From Pseudoalteromonas piratica (GTDB lineage Bacteria > Pseudomonadota > Gammaproteobacteria > Enterobacterales > Alteromonadaceae): a stretch of 64,000 bases of DNA. The DNA is taken from assembly GCF_000788395.1 (NCBI RefSeq), contig NZ_CP009889.1:620001-684000 (forward strand), read 5' to 3'. The notes under the pieces were generated by a model. The model was not told the origin of the DNA and searched no databases. It saw only the letters and a program-made list of their open reading frames with translations. How positions within the stretch are numbered: position 1 is the stretch's first letter; each line of letters starts with the position of its first letter. Positions 8,709-17,961 of the stretch are shown piece by piece. A program made the translations under genes and the position numbers.

Positions 8709-10868
8709 TTAATTTAACGGTAGCGTAACTTGCATGCAAAGCCCGCCATTTTTGCCTTGTTTAGCAACAATATTACCATTGTGTAACTCGACCAGGCTTT
8801 TGCATATTGATAAGCCTAAACCTAAGCCACCTGTGGCACGGCTACGTGATTTCTCAACACGATATAAGCGGTCAAAGAGGAGTTCTATGTCCTCAAGTGA
8901 TACACCTGGCGCTGTGTCATCAATTTGAATAAACAAGCTATTTTGATCGTTTCTGGCTTTGAGCCGAATAAAACCAGGTACATTTGTATAGCGAATAGAA
9001 TTACTAAACAGATTATGAAACACTTGTTGAATGCGTGTGACATCAATATCAATTTCAACTTCGTCATCAAGTTCAATATCAAGTTTCAGGTCGAGGCCAA
9101 CTTTTTTAACCAGTACACGATTGTCATTTACTATAGAATCAAGCAAATTTGTCGCTTTTATCTTCAACGTGTTAAGTGTTAACACCATAGAGTCAGCTTG
9201 TGACAGCTGGTCAATATCAGTAACAAGATGGCTTAACTGTTCAATTTTGGCTTTTAAGCGATTATGAGCAAGTTCGGTGTCGGGCTCTAAGTTATATTGC
9301 AGTGCTTCAATTTGTAATTTTAATACACTAAATGGCGTGCGCAATTCGTGACAAATATCCGAAAGCATTTGGTTTTTGTGATCAATGGCGGCTTCTTTTA
9401 GTCGCGTTTGCGCTTGCGCCATCTGTTTTTTCTTAATTTGCGAATATATTAAGAGGCTAAGCAATAAGAATACAATCAACGAAACTGTAATACCGAAGTA
9501 TTGACGATATTGCATTACTTCGAGGTCACTTTGCTGTTTTTGATTTTCCAGTTCTAACTCTTTTACATTTAATTGTTCTGAGAATTTTGCAAGCTCTGAA
9601 TCCATTTGATCACGATATGCTTGCATTTTTTGCTCGTACTCTGCTTTATTTGCATCTGCATGCGCAACTTTGTGCTGATAGGCACGAGCATAATTTCCCA
9701 GTTCAAAATGTGCTTTAGACAAAATATCATGACGAATACGATTATAAACCACCGAAATATTTTTCTCTGGAATTGCATCGAGCGTATCGATTGCCATTTG
9801 GTACTGCTTTGCCCTCAAATATATGCGTGAAAGTGATAAGAGTATTGGATTCACATTCATTGCATTGCCGCTTTCAAGCACTATCTTTGCCGATTGGTTT
9901 GCAACAGCGATGGCCCGCTCAGTTTGATTTGCCGCTTCATAAATTTTAGCTTTTTTGAGAAACGCGGTTGCTAACATTTGTTTATTTTGACTGCGTTCTG
10001 CAATCGCAATGGACTTATCAATGTAAACGAGTGATAAAGGTGTTTTTCCAACCTGAGAATAAAGGCTTGCAACTTTATCCGCAGAGTAAAATTGATTTTT
10101 TAGATCGCCCAGCTTTTCATCTAATTTCAAGACTCTTAGAGCAAATTCCAGTGCTTGGTCTAGATCGCCTAATCGTTCATAAGTTGCAGCAATATTAAAT
10201 AGGCAACTGGCAAGTAAATCATCATCTGGGTTTTTTTCAATGATTTCTAACGCATCTTTATAATTTTTAAGGGCTGGATTGAATTGGTTTGTTGATTCTA
10301 AAATAACGCCTAAGTTTACCAGTAGGCGAGCTTCTTGAAGTTCATTACCTGTTTCTTGTGCAAAAGTGAGCGCTGTGTTGTATGCCTCTTTCGCTTTGTC
10401 GAACGAGCCCAAATTACGAAAATAAATACCTTGCTTGGTATACACTTCACTAAGGCGTACACGCACTTGATATTGTTCGGCAAGTGCAATTACTTTGGCT
10501 TGTAAATCACTGGCTTGTTGGGTATCACCTTGGCGAAAGGCTTTATCAGCAAGGGCACTTTGCACAACAATTTTTAGTTCAGGGCTAGATTGCCAAAAAT
10601 CATGTTGTTGAATAAGTCCCACTTGTTGCTCAAACTCGCTATATTGAGCCGTTTTTAGTTGCTTTGACAATATTGCTTCTGTAGCTGAAATAAATGCAGC
10701 AATGTCGTTTTGCTGTTGAGCTTGTGTTTGCAAAGTGACAAGTTGCTCGATGGCATTTTGATCGGTTTGTTCTACCTGTTCAATTTGTGCCAACAAGCTG
10801 GAGGCACTGGCTGTTGAGAGCCAAGCCAAGCATAAACAATAAAGGGCAATCGCTCTAACTAACTTCAT
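8709..10868 (-). CDS. Periplasmic-TPR sensor histidine kinase
   Basis: A 719-residue membrane kinase. A signal peptide (about 1-22) leads into a long periplasmic domain of TPR-like helical repeats (about 90-420), one membrane helix (about 456-476), a HisKA dimerisation domain with the phospho-acceptor in SDICHELRTPFSVLKLQIEA, and an HATPase domain with GLGLGLSICKSLVELHNG. TPR sensing domains usually bind proteins or peptides. The gene starts two bases after the OmpR-type regulator stop and pairs with it. The stimulus is unknown. It lies at the end of the T3SS minus-strand gene string, before a terminator. Confidence 0.92.
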   Translation of the reverse strand: MKLVRAIALYCLCLAWLSTASASSLLAQIEQVEQTDQNAIEQLVTLQTQAQQQNDIAAFISATEAILSKQLKTAQYSEFEQQVGLIQQHDFWQSSPELKIVVQSALADKAFRQGDTQQASDLQAKVIALAEQYQVRVRLSEVYTKQGIYFRNLGSFDKAKEAYNTALTFAQETGNELQEARLLVNLGVILESTNQFNPALKNYKDALEIIEKNPDDDLLASCLFNIAATYERLGDLDQALEFALRVLKLDEKLGDLKNQFYSADKVASLYSQVGKTPLSLVYIDKSIAIAERSQNKQMLATAFLKKAKIYEAANQTERAIAVANQSAKIVLESGNAMNVNPILLSLSRIYLRAKQYQMAIDTLDAIPEKNISVVYNRIRHDILSKAHFELGNYARAYQHKVAHADANKAEYEQKMQAYRDQMDSELAKFSEQLNVKELELENQKQQSDLEVMQYRQYFGITVSLIVFLLLSLLIYSQIKKKQMAQAQTRLKEAAIDHKNQMLSDICHELRTPFSVLKLQIEALQYNLEPDTELAHNRLKAKIEQLSHLVTDIDQLSQADSMVLTLNTLKIKATNLLDSIVNDNRVLVKKVGLDLKLDIELDDEVEIDIDVTRIQQVFHNLFSNSIRYTNVPGFIRLKARNDQNSLFIQIDDTAPGVSLEDIELLFDRLYRVEKSRSRATGGLGLGLSICKSLVELHNGNIVAKQGKNGGLCMQVTLPLN

Positions 10869-10870
10869 GG

Positions 10871-11581
10871 TTATTTTGCCGGTTCAATATAGCGATAACC
10901 TACACCATATACTGATTCAATAGCTTCGTAATCCAGCCCAAGTAAAGATAACTTTTTTCGCACATTACGAATATGGCTATCGACCGTACGGTCACTGATT
11001 TCGCGATAAGAATCATATACTAGCTCAATGATTTGTTCGCGATTATAAATCCGGTTAGGGTGCGATATTAGTAAGTTTAATAAGCTGTACTCAACAAATG
11101 TGAGCTTTTGCTGTTGTTCACCGAAACTGATTTTTAGCTGTGCCTCATCAAGCTGCAAGCTTTGAGTACTTGTGGCAGAAACCGGGGTTTCAACTGCTGT
11201 AGGTGAGGGGTTTGTAGTCACCCTGCGCAATATTGCTTTAATTCTGAGTACCAGCTCTGGGCCAGAATAGGGCTTACAAACATAGTCATCTACACCAGTT
11301 TGTAAACCTATTAAACGGCTGATCTCGTCAGTTTTAGCGGTCACCATTATAATTGGCACATCACTAAATTGGCGAATTTGATTGGTGAGGGTCACGCCAT
11401 CGACACCGGGTAACATCACATCCATTAAAATGAGATCTGGCATGTTGTTATTAACATAATCCATGACAGTATCACCGGTTTTAAGCCACTTTGTTTGATA
11501 GCCAGACGCCTCGATAAAACGAATTAAAATTTCGCCGAGATCTTCGTCATCCTCAATTAATAGAATTGTTTGTTTGAGCAT
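10871..11581 (-). CDS. OmpR-family response regulator paired with the TPR kinase
   Basis: A 236-residue regulator with an N-terminal receiver (acidic pair in LLIEDDEDLG, phospho-acceptor in LILMDVMLPG about residue 54, conserved Lys in VCKPYSGPEL) and a C-terminal winged-helix DNA-binding domain (about 140-232, ending ESVYGVGYRY). All receiver residues are intact. It lies 31 bases downstream of sctL with no visible terminator between, so it may be partly transcribed with the T3SS operon; a separate promoter in that gap cannot be excluded. Targets are unknown. Confidence 0.93.
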   Translation of the reverse strand: MLKQTILLIEDDEDLGEILIRFIEASGYQTKWLKTGDTVMDYVNNNMPDLILMDVMLPGVDGVTLTNQIRQFSDVPIIMVTAKTDEISRLIGLQTGVDDYVCKPYSGPELVLRIKAILRRVTTNPSPTAVETPVSATSTQSLQLDEAQLKISFGEQQQKLTFVEYSLLNLLISHPNRIYNREQIIELVYDSYREISDRTVDSHIRNVRKKLSLLGLDYEAIESVYGVGYRYIEPAK

Positions 11582-11612
11582 AGGTGTTAAATATATCCGT
11601 TAGATTGGCAAA

Positions 11613-12230
11613 TTATACGTGATCTTCGCTTAAAAGCAGAGATTCAATTGCAGCAATTTGGTTTTCAATAGTCGCATCAATCACGCCTACTTGGGTTTCT
11701 AGTAAACAGCCCCCAGCATCTACTCGCTGATCTGCAACAACGTCAACATAGCTTGTTTCAGGGAATTGTTTCAAAAGGATTGAAAGCTTTTCTTTTACAG
11801 AGTCGACTAAGTTTGGGTTTACACGTAACGTAACTTTGCGCTGATTGGTCACTGTACTTAATGCTTTTTTGGCCATTTCAAGGGTGAGCTCAGTATCATC
11901 AAATTCACTGACAAGCTGTGATACGCCCGCCATAATCAGCTCTGCAATTCGTGGTGTTTGAGAAACAAAGTAGTGATGGCATTGCTCCACTGTTTGTAAA
12001 AGTAACTTAGCTTGTTGCTGCTTTGCTTGTTCCATACCGTGTGCAAAGCCTAGCGCCTGTTGGTTTTCATATTCACGTTTTGCATTTGCAATAATATCAT
12101 TGGCTTTTTTCTGAGCAGCTTCGACAACATCTTGTGAGCCTAAGTAATGATTATAATCAACGGCTTTTAGCACTTTAGCGCCACTGACTAATTGCAGCTT
12201 ATCCGCTTTTATTTCAGTAAATTTGAACAT
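11613..12230 (-). CDS. sctL: T3SS stator protein SctL (YscL family)
   Basis: A 205-residue cytoplasmic protein that links the SctN ATPase to the SctQ sorting platform and restrains its activity. The HrpE/YscL-type layout is visible: an N-terminal segment, a charged Gln/Lys-rich coiled coil (about 40-85, AAQKKANDIIANAKREYENQ) and a C-terminal domain with the DQRVDAGGCLLETQVGVIDA segment also found in FliH. It is the last structural gene of the minus-strand T3SS operon and overlaps sctK by 22 bases. Confidence 0.9.
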   Translation of the reverse strand: MFKFTEIKADKLQLVSGAKVLKAVDYNHYLGSQDVVEAAQKKANDIIANAKREYENQQALGFAHGMEQAKQQQAKLLLQTVEQCHHYFVSQTPRIAELIMAGVSQLVSEFDDTELTLEMAKKALSTVTNQRKVTLRVNPNLVDSVKEKLSILLKQFPETSYVDVVADQRVDAGGCLLETQVGVIDATIENQIAAIESLLLSEDHV

Positions 12231-12880
12231 AGTGGGTCTATCTCAATGGCTAATTTACGAATGAGCAAGGTGGTTTTACGGCAAGTTTCTTCACACAGCG
12301 CGCTTTGCTTTTCGTTACTTGTAAATTCGGGTGATAAAATAAAACACAGCAAATGAAAATGACTGTCGTCTTCACAAATTTGCTTAAACACTGACAATCC
12401 CTTCTCAATGAAATTGGGTAAGTTGCTTGCTGAATTTAACGTGATATCTTCAACCAGCAATGCTTTTGGAAAGTCACTTAACATAAAAGGGATTTTTTGC
12501 ATCACTATTTGGCATGCGTTACAGCCAATTTGTTGATCAATGGCGTGTTTAATCTGTTTGCTTATCAGCTTTTTTAATGCTTGTTGAAAACATGACAGCC
12601 CCAACACACCAATTACTTGTGTGACTAATTCGCGTTCAAGCAATAAAAATTTCGACAACGGCGAGCTGAGCTCAGTATCAAATTTTGCGGGAATGCTTAA
12701 TTGTTCCGCGATAAATTGATTGGTTTTAATACAGTGATGGTCAATGGGAAAGTCAGCAGGGATCACCTTTTCAATCCATTTTGGGTGCAACCAGCGCAAT
12801 GGTTGATACAGTTTAGCGATAATCGCGTCGGCATGCTGACTTTCAAGCAGTGCGGCAAAGTGATGTTTTTGATTAACCAT
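12209..12880 (-). CDS. sctK: T3SS sorting-platform adaptor SctK (YscK family)
   Basis: A 223-residue protein assigned mainly by position between sctJ and sctL and by length (YscK is about 210). SctK forms the cytoplasmic pods that connect the SctD ring to SctQ. Visible features include ...LYQPLRWLHPKWIEKVIP near the N-terminus, resembling YscK-family openings, and several Cys. The ATG at 12880 is preferred over an upstream in-frame start at 12943, because the latter would overlap sctJ by 71 bases; the chosen start overlaps it by 8. Confidence 0.8.
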   Translation of the reverse strand: MVNQKHHFAALLESQHADAIIAKLYQPLRWLHPKWIEKVIPADFPIDHHCIKTNQFIAEQLSIPAKFDTELSSPLSKFLLLERELVTQVIGVLGLSCFQQALKKLISKQIKHAIDQQIGCNACQIVMQKIPFMLSDFPKALLVEDITLNSASNLPNFIEKGLSVFKQICEDDSHFHLLCFILSPEFTSNEKQSALCEETCRKTTLLIRKLAIEIDPLCSNLLK

Positions 12881-13625
12881 TTCGCTGCTGTCGTTCGTAG
12901 ATTTCTTTCGCAGTGCCACTGAGTTTTTCAAAGCGTAAGCCAATAATTAACAGTACGGCTGCGGCAATTAGCCAAGGACCTAAATCTTTGAACTGTTGAA
13001 TGATACCAAGACTTACATCGGTACTGGTTTTTGCTATGGGGTTAAAGGTTGCAACACTCGGGAACAATATAACCGCGATATTTTCGTACTTTAATCCGCC
13101 TACCGAATTAGCAACCATTTGTTTAATCTGTGGAATATAGGCATCCAGGCTGATATTGCTGGAATGCTTAATAAATACTGAGGCTTTGGCCAGATTGGCG
13201 TCTGATTTGGCTTTTTTATTGCCATCTTGTTCTGGTAATACCAAATGAACGCGCGCGGTTAACACACCATCAATATTGGATACCGTGGCTGCTAAGTCTT
13301 GCGACACCGCATAATTATATCGCGCTGACTCCTCAGTAGGCGTCGAAATCAGTCCACCTTCAGGAAAGACATCACTTAATGTGGCAAATTTATCGCGCGG
13401 ATAAGAGTTACGAGAGAGGATTTCAATGGCGTTCGATAATTGGTTTTTATCAACACGCAGCTTAACTGTGCCTTTTTTGTCGGCAATCTTTTCCGCATCT
13501 ACGCCTTCAACTAACAATAATGCAAGCATCTCGTTTCCCTGCTTTTCATCAAGGCCTGAGTAAAGGTCGACTTTACACCCTGTTAGTAAAAGGCAAGCAA
13601 GTAGCACTGATATAAACCTATTCAT
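12873..13625 (-). CDS. sctJ: T3SS inner-membrane ring lipoprotein SctJ
   Basis: A 250-residue lipoprotein of the inner-membrane ring, family YscJ/PrgK/MxiJ. The lipobox is LLTGC (Cys about residue 17), the first ring-building domain begins with VDLYSGLDEKQGNEMLALL and the second holds ARVHLVLPEQ. A C-terminal membrane helix (about 215-233) follows. Order sctI-sctJ-sctK matches Yersinia virC. It starts three bases after sctI. Confidence 0.97.
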   Translation of the reverse strand: MNRFISVLLACLLLTGCKVDLYSGLDEKQGNEMLALLLVEGVDAEKIADKKGTVKLRVDKNQLSNAIEILSRNSYPRDKFATLSDVFPEGGLISTPTEESARYNYAVSQDLAATVSNIDGVLTARVHLVLPEQDGNKKAKSDANLAKASVFIKHSSNISLDAYIPQIKQMVANSVGGLKYENIAVILFPSVATFNPIAKTSTDVSLGIIQQFKDLGPWLIAAAVLLIIGLRFEKLSGTAKEIYERQQRNG

Positions 13626-13628
13626 TAA

Positions 13629-13952
13629 TTACTGCGCCTTGATTAATGCTTCAACATTTTGTGTTGTTTTGGTAACGCCTTTACTTATCAACTCTTGCTG
13701 TAATGTCACTTGCATCAGTTCCATTTGTACCTGGAGTAGCTTTTGAGGCGATAAATCAGTTAAGTTACTTAAACTCAGCTCAACGCTGTCAGCACGGGAT
13801 GACACTTCAGCTTTCATTTCGCCAAGGGCATCTAAAAATTGTGCACTTAAGCCTTCCATCTCAGCCATAGAAGGCGCAGTAGGTAACGTATAATCTTGCT
13901 GTCCCTGTAATGCATCCATTGAAACAGCGGTGATTTGGTTAATAGCGTCCAT
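13629..13952 (-). CDS. sctI: T3SS inner rod protein SctI
   Basis: A 107-residue protein of YscI/PrgJ size and place (between the yscG-like gene and sctJ). It forms the short rod that anchors the needle at the export gate. The N-terminus is loosely structured; the C-terminal half (about 70-107, PQKLLQVQMELMQVTLQQEL) is the helix that packs in the needle-like lattice. The ATG overlaps the preceding stop by one base. Confidence 0.9.
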   Translation of the reverse strand: MDAINQITAVSMDALQGQQDYTLPTAPSMAEMEGLSAQFLDALGEMKAEVSSRADSVELSLSNLTDLSPQKLLQVQMELMQVTLQQELISKGVTKTTQNVEALIKAQ

Positions 13953-14323
13953 TAATAAGTAACTCCCATACCATCGAGCACTTCTTTAGCAAGTGCATGT
14001 GCTTCTGGTTCAAGTGCTTGTGATAACACATCTCGTGCATAGGCTTCAGCATTTACATTAAATCCCCATGTCCAATACACCATGGCCAATAAGGCATGTG
14101 GAATCGCAGGGGTTTTATTCTCACACCATTTAGAAAGCGTTTTTGCTGCCTCAGGAAATTGTCCTCGATTAAATAAATTTAATGCGGTGGTGGTGACTGC
14201 TACTTGTTCTCCCGATTTCGATAATCGTAATGCTGCAAATATATGTTCGGCTTCACGCGTTAGGCCCGAGTTTGAGCCTAACACACCGATATCTGCCAAT
14301 AGCTTGATATCTTGAATATTCAT
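13952..14323 (-). CDS. YscG-like TPR chaperone of the needle subunit
   Basis: A 123-residue helical protein with TPR-like helices (ALNLFNRGQFPEAAKTLSKW). In Ysc-type systems YscG and YscE form a complex that holds the needle subunit YscF unpolymerised in the cytoplasm. Position directly after sctF, length near YscG (115) and TPR character support the assignment. Start and stop overlap both neighbours by one base (sctF, sctI), implying coupled translation. Confidence 0.82.
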   Translation of the reverse strand: MNIQDIKLLADIGVLGSNSGLTREAEHIFAALRLSKSGEQVAVTTTALNLFNRGQFPEAAKTLSKWCENKTPAIPHALLAMVYWTWGFNVNAEAYARDVLSQALEPEAHALAKEVLDGMGVTY

Positions 14324-14598
14324 TAGCCCATCTTCTGTACTATGGTTGACATGGCATCTTTAATTGATTTTTGTACTGTAGCTACAAGGCTCATAACAAC
14401 CGAGTATTCATTCACAGAGGCCTGAAAGTTAGCTAACATAGCAGGGTTATTTGGATCGTTTTTTAAGTCAGCTAATGCTGAATCAAGCGTACCTGCGGTG
14501 GCATCTGCAACTTCTTGTAATTCCGTTGACACCGTTTTTAAATTACCTTTGTCTGTGTCATAGACTTTATGTTCGATTGCTGACCAAGTTATTGCCAT
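14323..14598 (-). CDS. sctF: T3SS needle filament protein SctF
   Basis: A 91-residue needle subunit with the family's helix-turn-helix plan and the turn motif NDPNNPAML (P-x-x-P, about residues 48-56) between two helices; the C-terminal helix ends IKDAMSTIVQKMG. It polymerises into the extracellular needle after export. AGGAG is present before the ATG. It is flanked by its presumed chaperones (YscE-like upstream, YscG-like downstream). Confidence 0.96.
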   Translation of the reverse strand: MAITWSAIEHKVYDTDKGNLKTVSTELQEVADATAGTLDSALADLKNDPNNPAMLANFQASVNEYSVVMSLVATVQKSIKDAMSTIVQKMG

Positions 14599-14662
14599 TG
14601 TTTTTCTCCTAAATTAGATAGTGCTTATAAGTGTATTTTGTTTCCCTTTTAGGTGGTTTAGC

Positions 14663-14866
14663 CTAAGGGTTTAAAACTTGTAATTTTGGACTTTTGATTA
14701 TTTTAATGGCAGCATCAATCGCCTTAATCCAAGCTTGGGTTTCCTTATATTGCTGTGGTGCTAAACCGTTATTGAGATCATTGTTGAAACCGCTTTTAAG
14801 CTGCTCTAGGTGATTCTGAAGTAACGTATTCTGTTCTTGGTTTGTAATTTTATCTATAACTGTCAT
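14663..14866 (-). CDS. YscE-like needle co-chaperone
   Basis: A 67-residue helical protein in the yscE position between sctD and sctF. The family member YscE (66 residues) is a helical hairpin that, with YscG, caps the needle subunit before secretion. Here two predicted helices (about 8-27 and 38-60) are separated by a short Asn/Gly turn. Sequence similarity alone would be weak; the identical size and synteny carry the call. Confidence 0.78.
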   Translation of the reverse strand: MTVIDKITNQEQNTLLQNHLEQLKSGFNNDLNNGLAPQQYKETQAWIKAIDAAIKIIKSPKLQVLNP

Positions 14867-14878
14867 GCGTGCTTACCT

Positions 14879-16168
14879 TTAAATAGTGCGACTAAAATTA
14901 ATCATGTAACTTTTGTTTCCGGACTCAAGAAAAACCCCTTCACTGCTAATGGACTTTAAACGTGCACCATTAGGTAAACGGGCACCTTCAAAATAGCGTT
15001 CGCCGTTATCAAGCACAATGTAAGGGACTTTTCCAAGATTAACGGTACGAAATCGTAAGCTTAAGTTTGGGCTATCGTCTTGTTTGATAATTGGCGCAGA
15101 TAGAATTAAGCGCGGGTTATTGCCAAATTTGGTAGCAAATTGTTTTTTTAACTGATCAAATTCACGCATTTGAGAGCCATTTAGTTGACCTACAAGTTCG
15201 ATGATATCACCGCGATCTTCAACAATAATCTTGTCATTAAAGCTGGAGTTAACTAGCAATTCATTTAGCTGTTCAAGGGCGGGTTTGTCTTCAAGAATCT
15301 CAAGATCAAACGCTGTTAACCCCGGTATGTCGCGCTGCAATACCTGCTCGGCGCGACTCCATGCATTTAAATTATTTGAGTCAGTAACAAATACAAGGCT
15401 GCCAGCAAGCTCACCTGAACGCATTTCAATGGCATCAAGTTCAAGGTTTTTCAAAATAAACCGTGCAGCAAACTTAATCTCTTCCATGGTACGAATATCA
15501 CTGGTAAAGCGAATGTTAAGTTTCTCAGCTTGTTTCAATAGTTTTTTACGCTCAAGTTTGCTGTCAACATAACCTGAGAGGCTGATTTTCTGATCGACTT
15601 CATCCCAATCGATTATTAGGTGAGGCCGACTGTCTGTTTGAAGCAGATCTTTGGCAATCGATAAATTAAGTTTTTCAGAATCAACTGCTTGACCACTTTC
15701 TGCTTTTATATCTAAAAAAAGCAATACTGCAGCTGTAATGGTGCCAAGTACCGCAAGCCAAATCACATTTGACAGGTGCTTGTAGGTTTTATTCATCTTG
15801 ACGGGCTGTTCAGATTTATTCTGATTTACCGAAGGTTTATCAAATATCGGTAATTTTTTCGGCCAAGGCTCGTTAACTTCGCAAATCATAAACCATAATT
15901 CCCCCACGTTGATTGGGGTCAGTGTGGGTAATGCAAGCGTATTGTCATGGAGTACACCTTGCACCTTTACGCCAATAGTTTGTGCAAAAGGCTCACAATA
16001 CACAGCGTCATCTTGGCAGTTTAGGCTCAGTAAATGCGGGGGAATATCAGCGTCGTTAAGCACTAAATCCATGCTGTCTTCATCACTACCCAAACGCTGA
16101 GAATGCGAAAAGTTGATTTCAGCACCCTTGTATGCGGTGTTGAGAATTAGTAACTTCCATTCTTTCAC
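14879..16168 (-). CDS. sctD: T3SS inner-membrane ring protein SctD
   Basis: A 429-residue bitopic protein of the basal body outer ring of the inner membrane (YscD is 419). It has an N-terminal cytoplasmic FHA-like domain (about 1-115) that contacts SctK/SctQ, one membrane helix (about 131-150, VIWLAVLGTITAAVLLFLDI) and three periplasmic ring-building domains. The GTG at 16168 is preferred: it overlaps the sctC stop as GTGA and has GGAG eight bases upstream, whereas an in-frame GTG nine bases earlier leaves no room for a ribosome site. Confidence 0.92.
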   Translation of the reverse strand: MKEWKLLILNTAYKGAEINFSHSQRLGSDEDSMDLVLNDADIPPHLLSLNCQDDAVYCEPFAQTIGVKVQGVLHDNTLALPTLTPINVGELWFMICEVNEPWPKKLPIFDKPSVNQNKSEQPVKMNKTYKHLSNVIWLAVLGTITAAVLLFLDIKAESGQAVDSEKLNLSIAKDLLQTDSRPHLIIDWDEVDQKISLSGYVDSKLERKKLLKQAEKLNIRFTSDIRTMEEIKFAARFILKNLELDAIEMRSGELAGSLVFVTDSNNLNAWSRAEQVLQRDIPGLTAFDLEILEDKPALEQLNELLVNSSFNDKIIVEDRGDIIELVGQLNGSQMREFDQLKKQFATKFGNNPRLILSAPIIKQDDSPNLSLRFRTVNLGKVPYIVLDNGERYFEGARLPNGARLKSISSEGVFLESGNKSYMINFSRTI

Positions 16169-17961
16169 AGCGCACACTCCGGTTCAGTTGCAGTTGACGG
16201 GCAGTTATTAAGGGTTACTTGATAACCTTGGTAGCCATCAAGGTCACGGCAACTGCGAATAGCCGTACCGTAATGTTTATTTTGATAGTGATTACGACGT
16301 ACACGTGCTTCAATTGCAGACTCACAAGGCAAACGGTTAACCAGACTAAAGATATGGCCATTACTGTTGCTCAAGCGCATTAGTTGTTTAATGCGTTTGT
16401 TTTCGGGTAGTAACTCATAATCAATTTCATGGGTACCATCCGGAATGGTATGCGTTTCCATCACTTTCGGACTTATCATAAATAAACGCACCATTTGTTG
16501 CGAATTACTGGTATTGTTTTGAAAAAGTTTTCCGAGCATCGGAATATCACCAACACCAGGCACTTTACCGACACCTGAACTATTCGACTCCCGTGAATAA
16601 CCTCCTATTAATAAGCTTGCCCCTTCAGGTACTTGAGCGCGTGTTGTAATTTGGGTGTTCTTGATTGACGGCAGTGAATCAGGGCCGCCATCATCAATAC
16701 GCGCACCGTCTTGAATATTAACATCAAGGTAAATTTGCCGTGGTACGGCGGTTTGAATAATACGCGGTGTTACCTGTAACAAGGTGCCATAAGTGATTTC
16801 TTCAAGCTCTGCAACTCGTTCCCCCTCAACACGGACAAAAAACGATTCATTATTATCAAGCAATGCTTGCAGGCCATTTTCAGTGACAATGGCTGGGCGC
16901 GAGGTTACACGTGCTCGGCCTTGTGTTTCGAGTAAGCTCACTGTTGCTAGAAAATCAGCATTCGTTGTCGTCAGTGTTTCAGCATCGCCTGTCCCGGCAC
17001 CTGGCAAGATTAAGTCAACTAACCCTTCGCCGATTTTAATTTGCTTAGTCGCCCAATCAATGCCAATTTCTGATAATGAGTTCATAGTTAAATCGATGAT
17101 CACTAAACTAATTTCAAGTTGTTCGCGCGGTGTGTCCAGTTGCTCAATAAGTTGCGCATACATATCGATACGTGAACGATAATCTTGAATGATTACCGCA
17201 TTCAAACTGGCGTCGGCTTGTATACTTACTTGGGTATGGGCATTGCTGGTTGCTGATTGTTCGCTTGATGTGCCATCGACGTCTTGCATTTGTACATTAC
17301 CGTTTTGGCCACGACTTTCGCCATTAATCATATTAGCTAATAGCGTTGCGATTCCGGGAATTGTTACACCTTCACCGCGCACTTCAAATTTTCTATCGAT
17401 GGCGCTGGCATGATTAAGTTTGAAAATGCGGATCACGAGTGGGTCGACAAAGCCGGAATCTGAACTGTCCTGCAATAAAGTTACTGTTTGATTGATCAGC
17501 TCGATATAGCGCGGTGGACCAGATACCATAATCATATTGGTATGTTGAATAGTGCGCCATTCGAAGCGCGGGTCCCACAGCTTGAGATCTTGCATTGTTT
17601 GCTTGAGTTGATTGGTCGTGAGTAACTCTAAGCGGATCATTTGACTTTGCCTTTCAGCACTGCGGTTAATATGCAGTGTTGCACCATCAAAATACCAAAT
17701 TAAATCGTATGCACTGGCCAAGTAATCCAAGGCTTTAAGGCTTGAAGCGTAACGTAAATGGCCATTAAACTTTTCATCAATAGTAGACGAGACATTGACA
17801 CTAATATCGGCGTTTGAAGCAAGTGCGGTCAGTACTTTTCTCAGTAAGTCGCCTTCACCATAATATTCAAAAGGCTGTTTTGTAAGAGCGGCCTTACTCA
17901 GCACACCAAATGGCAGCAGAACAAAGCTGATAAACAATAATCTAAGGTAAAATATACGCAT
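16165..17961 (-). CDS. sctC: T3SS outer-membrane secretin SctC
   Basis: A 598-residue secretin (YscC is 607) with a cleavable signal peptide (about 1-24), N0/N1/N3 periplasmic domains (N1 about 95-175, N3 about 180-285), and the secretin barrel with the VPGVGDIPMLGKLF motif (about residue 475). The C-terminal about 70 residues beyond the barrel, with three Cys, are where pilotins bind in relatives; no pilotin of YscW/ExsB type is recognised nearby. It overlaps the yscB-like gene upstream by 20 bases. Confidence 0.97.
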   Translation of the reverse strand: MRIFYLRLLFISFVLLPFGVLSKAALTKQPFEYYGEGDLLRKVLTALASNADISVNVSSTIDEKFNGHLRYASSLKALDYLASAYDLIWYFDGATLHINRSAERQSQMIRLELLTTNQLKQTMQDLKLWDPRFEWRTIQHTNMIMVSGPPRYIELINQTVTLLQDSSDSGFVDPLVIRIFKLNHASAIDRKFEVRGEGVTIPGIATLLANMINGESRGQNGNVQMQDVDGTSSEQSATSNAHTQVSIQADASLNAVIIQDYRSRIDMYAQLIEQLDTPREQLEISLVIIDLTMNSLSEIGIDWATKQIKIGEGLVDLILPGAGTGDAETLTTTNADFLATVSLLETQGRARVTSRPAIVTENGLQALLDNNESFFVRVEGERVAELEEITYGTLLQVTPRIIQTAVPRQIYLDVNIQDGARIDDGGPDSLPSIKNTQITTRAQVPEGASLLIGGYSRESNSSGVGKVPGVGDIPMLGKLFQNNTSNSQQMVRLFMISPKVMETHTIPDGTHEIDYELLPENKRIKQLMRLSNSNGHIFSLVNRLPCESAIEARVRRNHYQNKHYGTAIRSCRDLDGYQGYQVTLNNCPSTATEPECAL

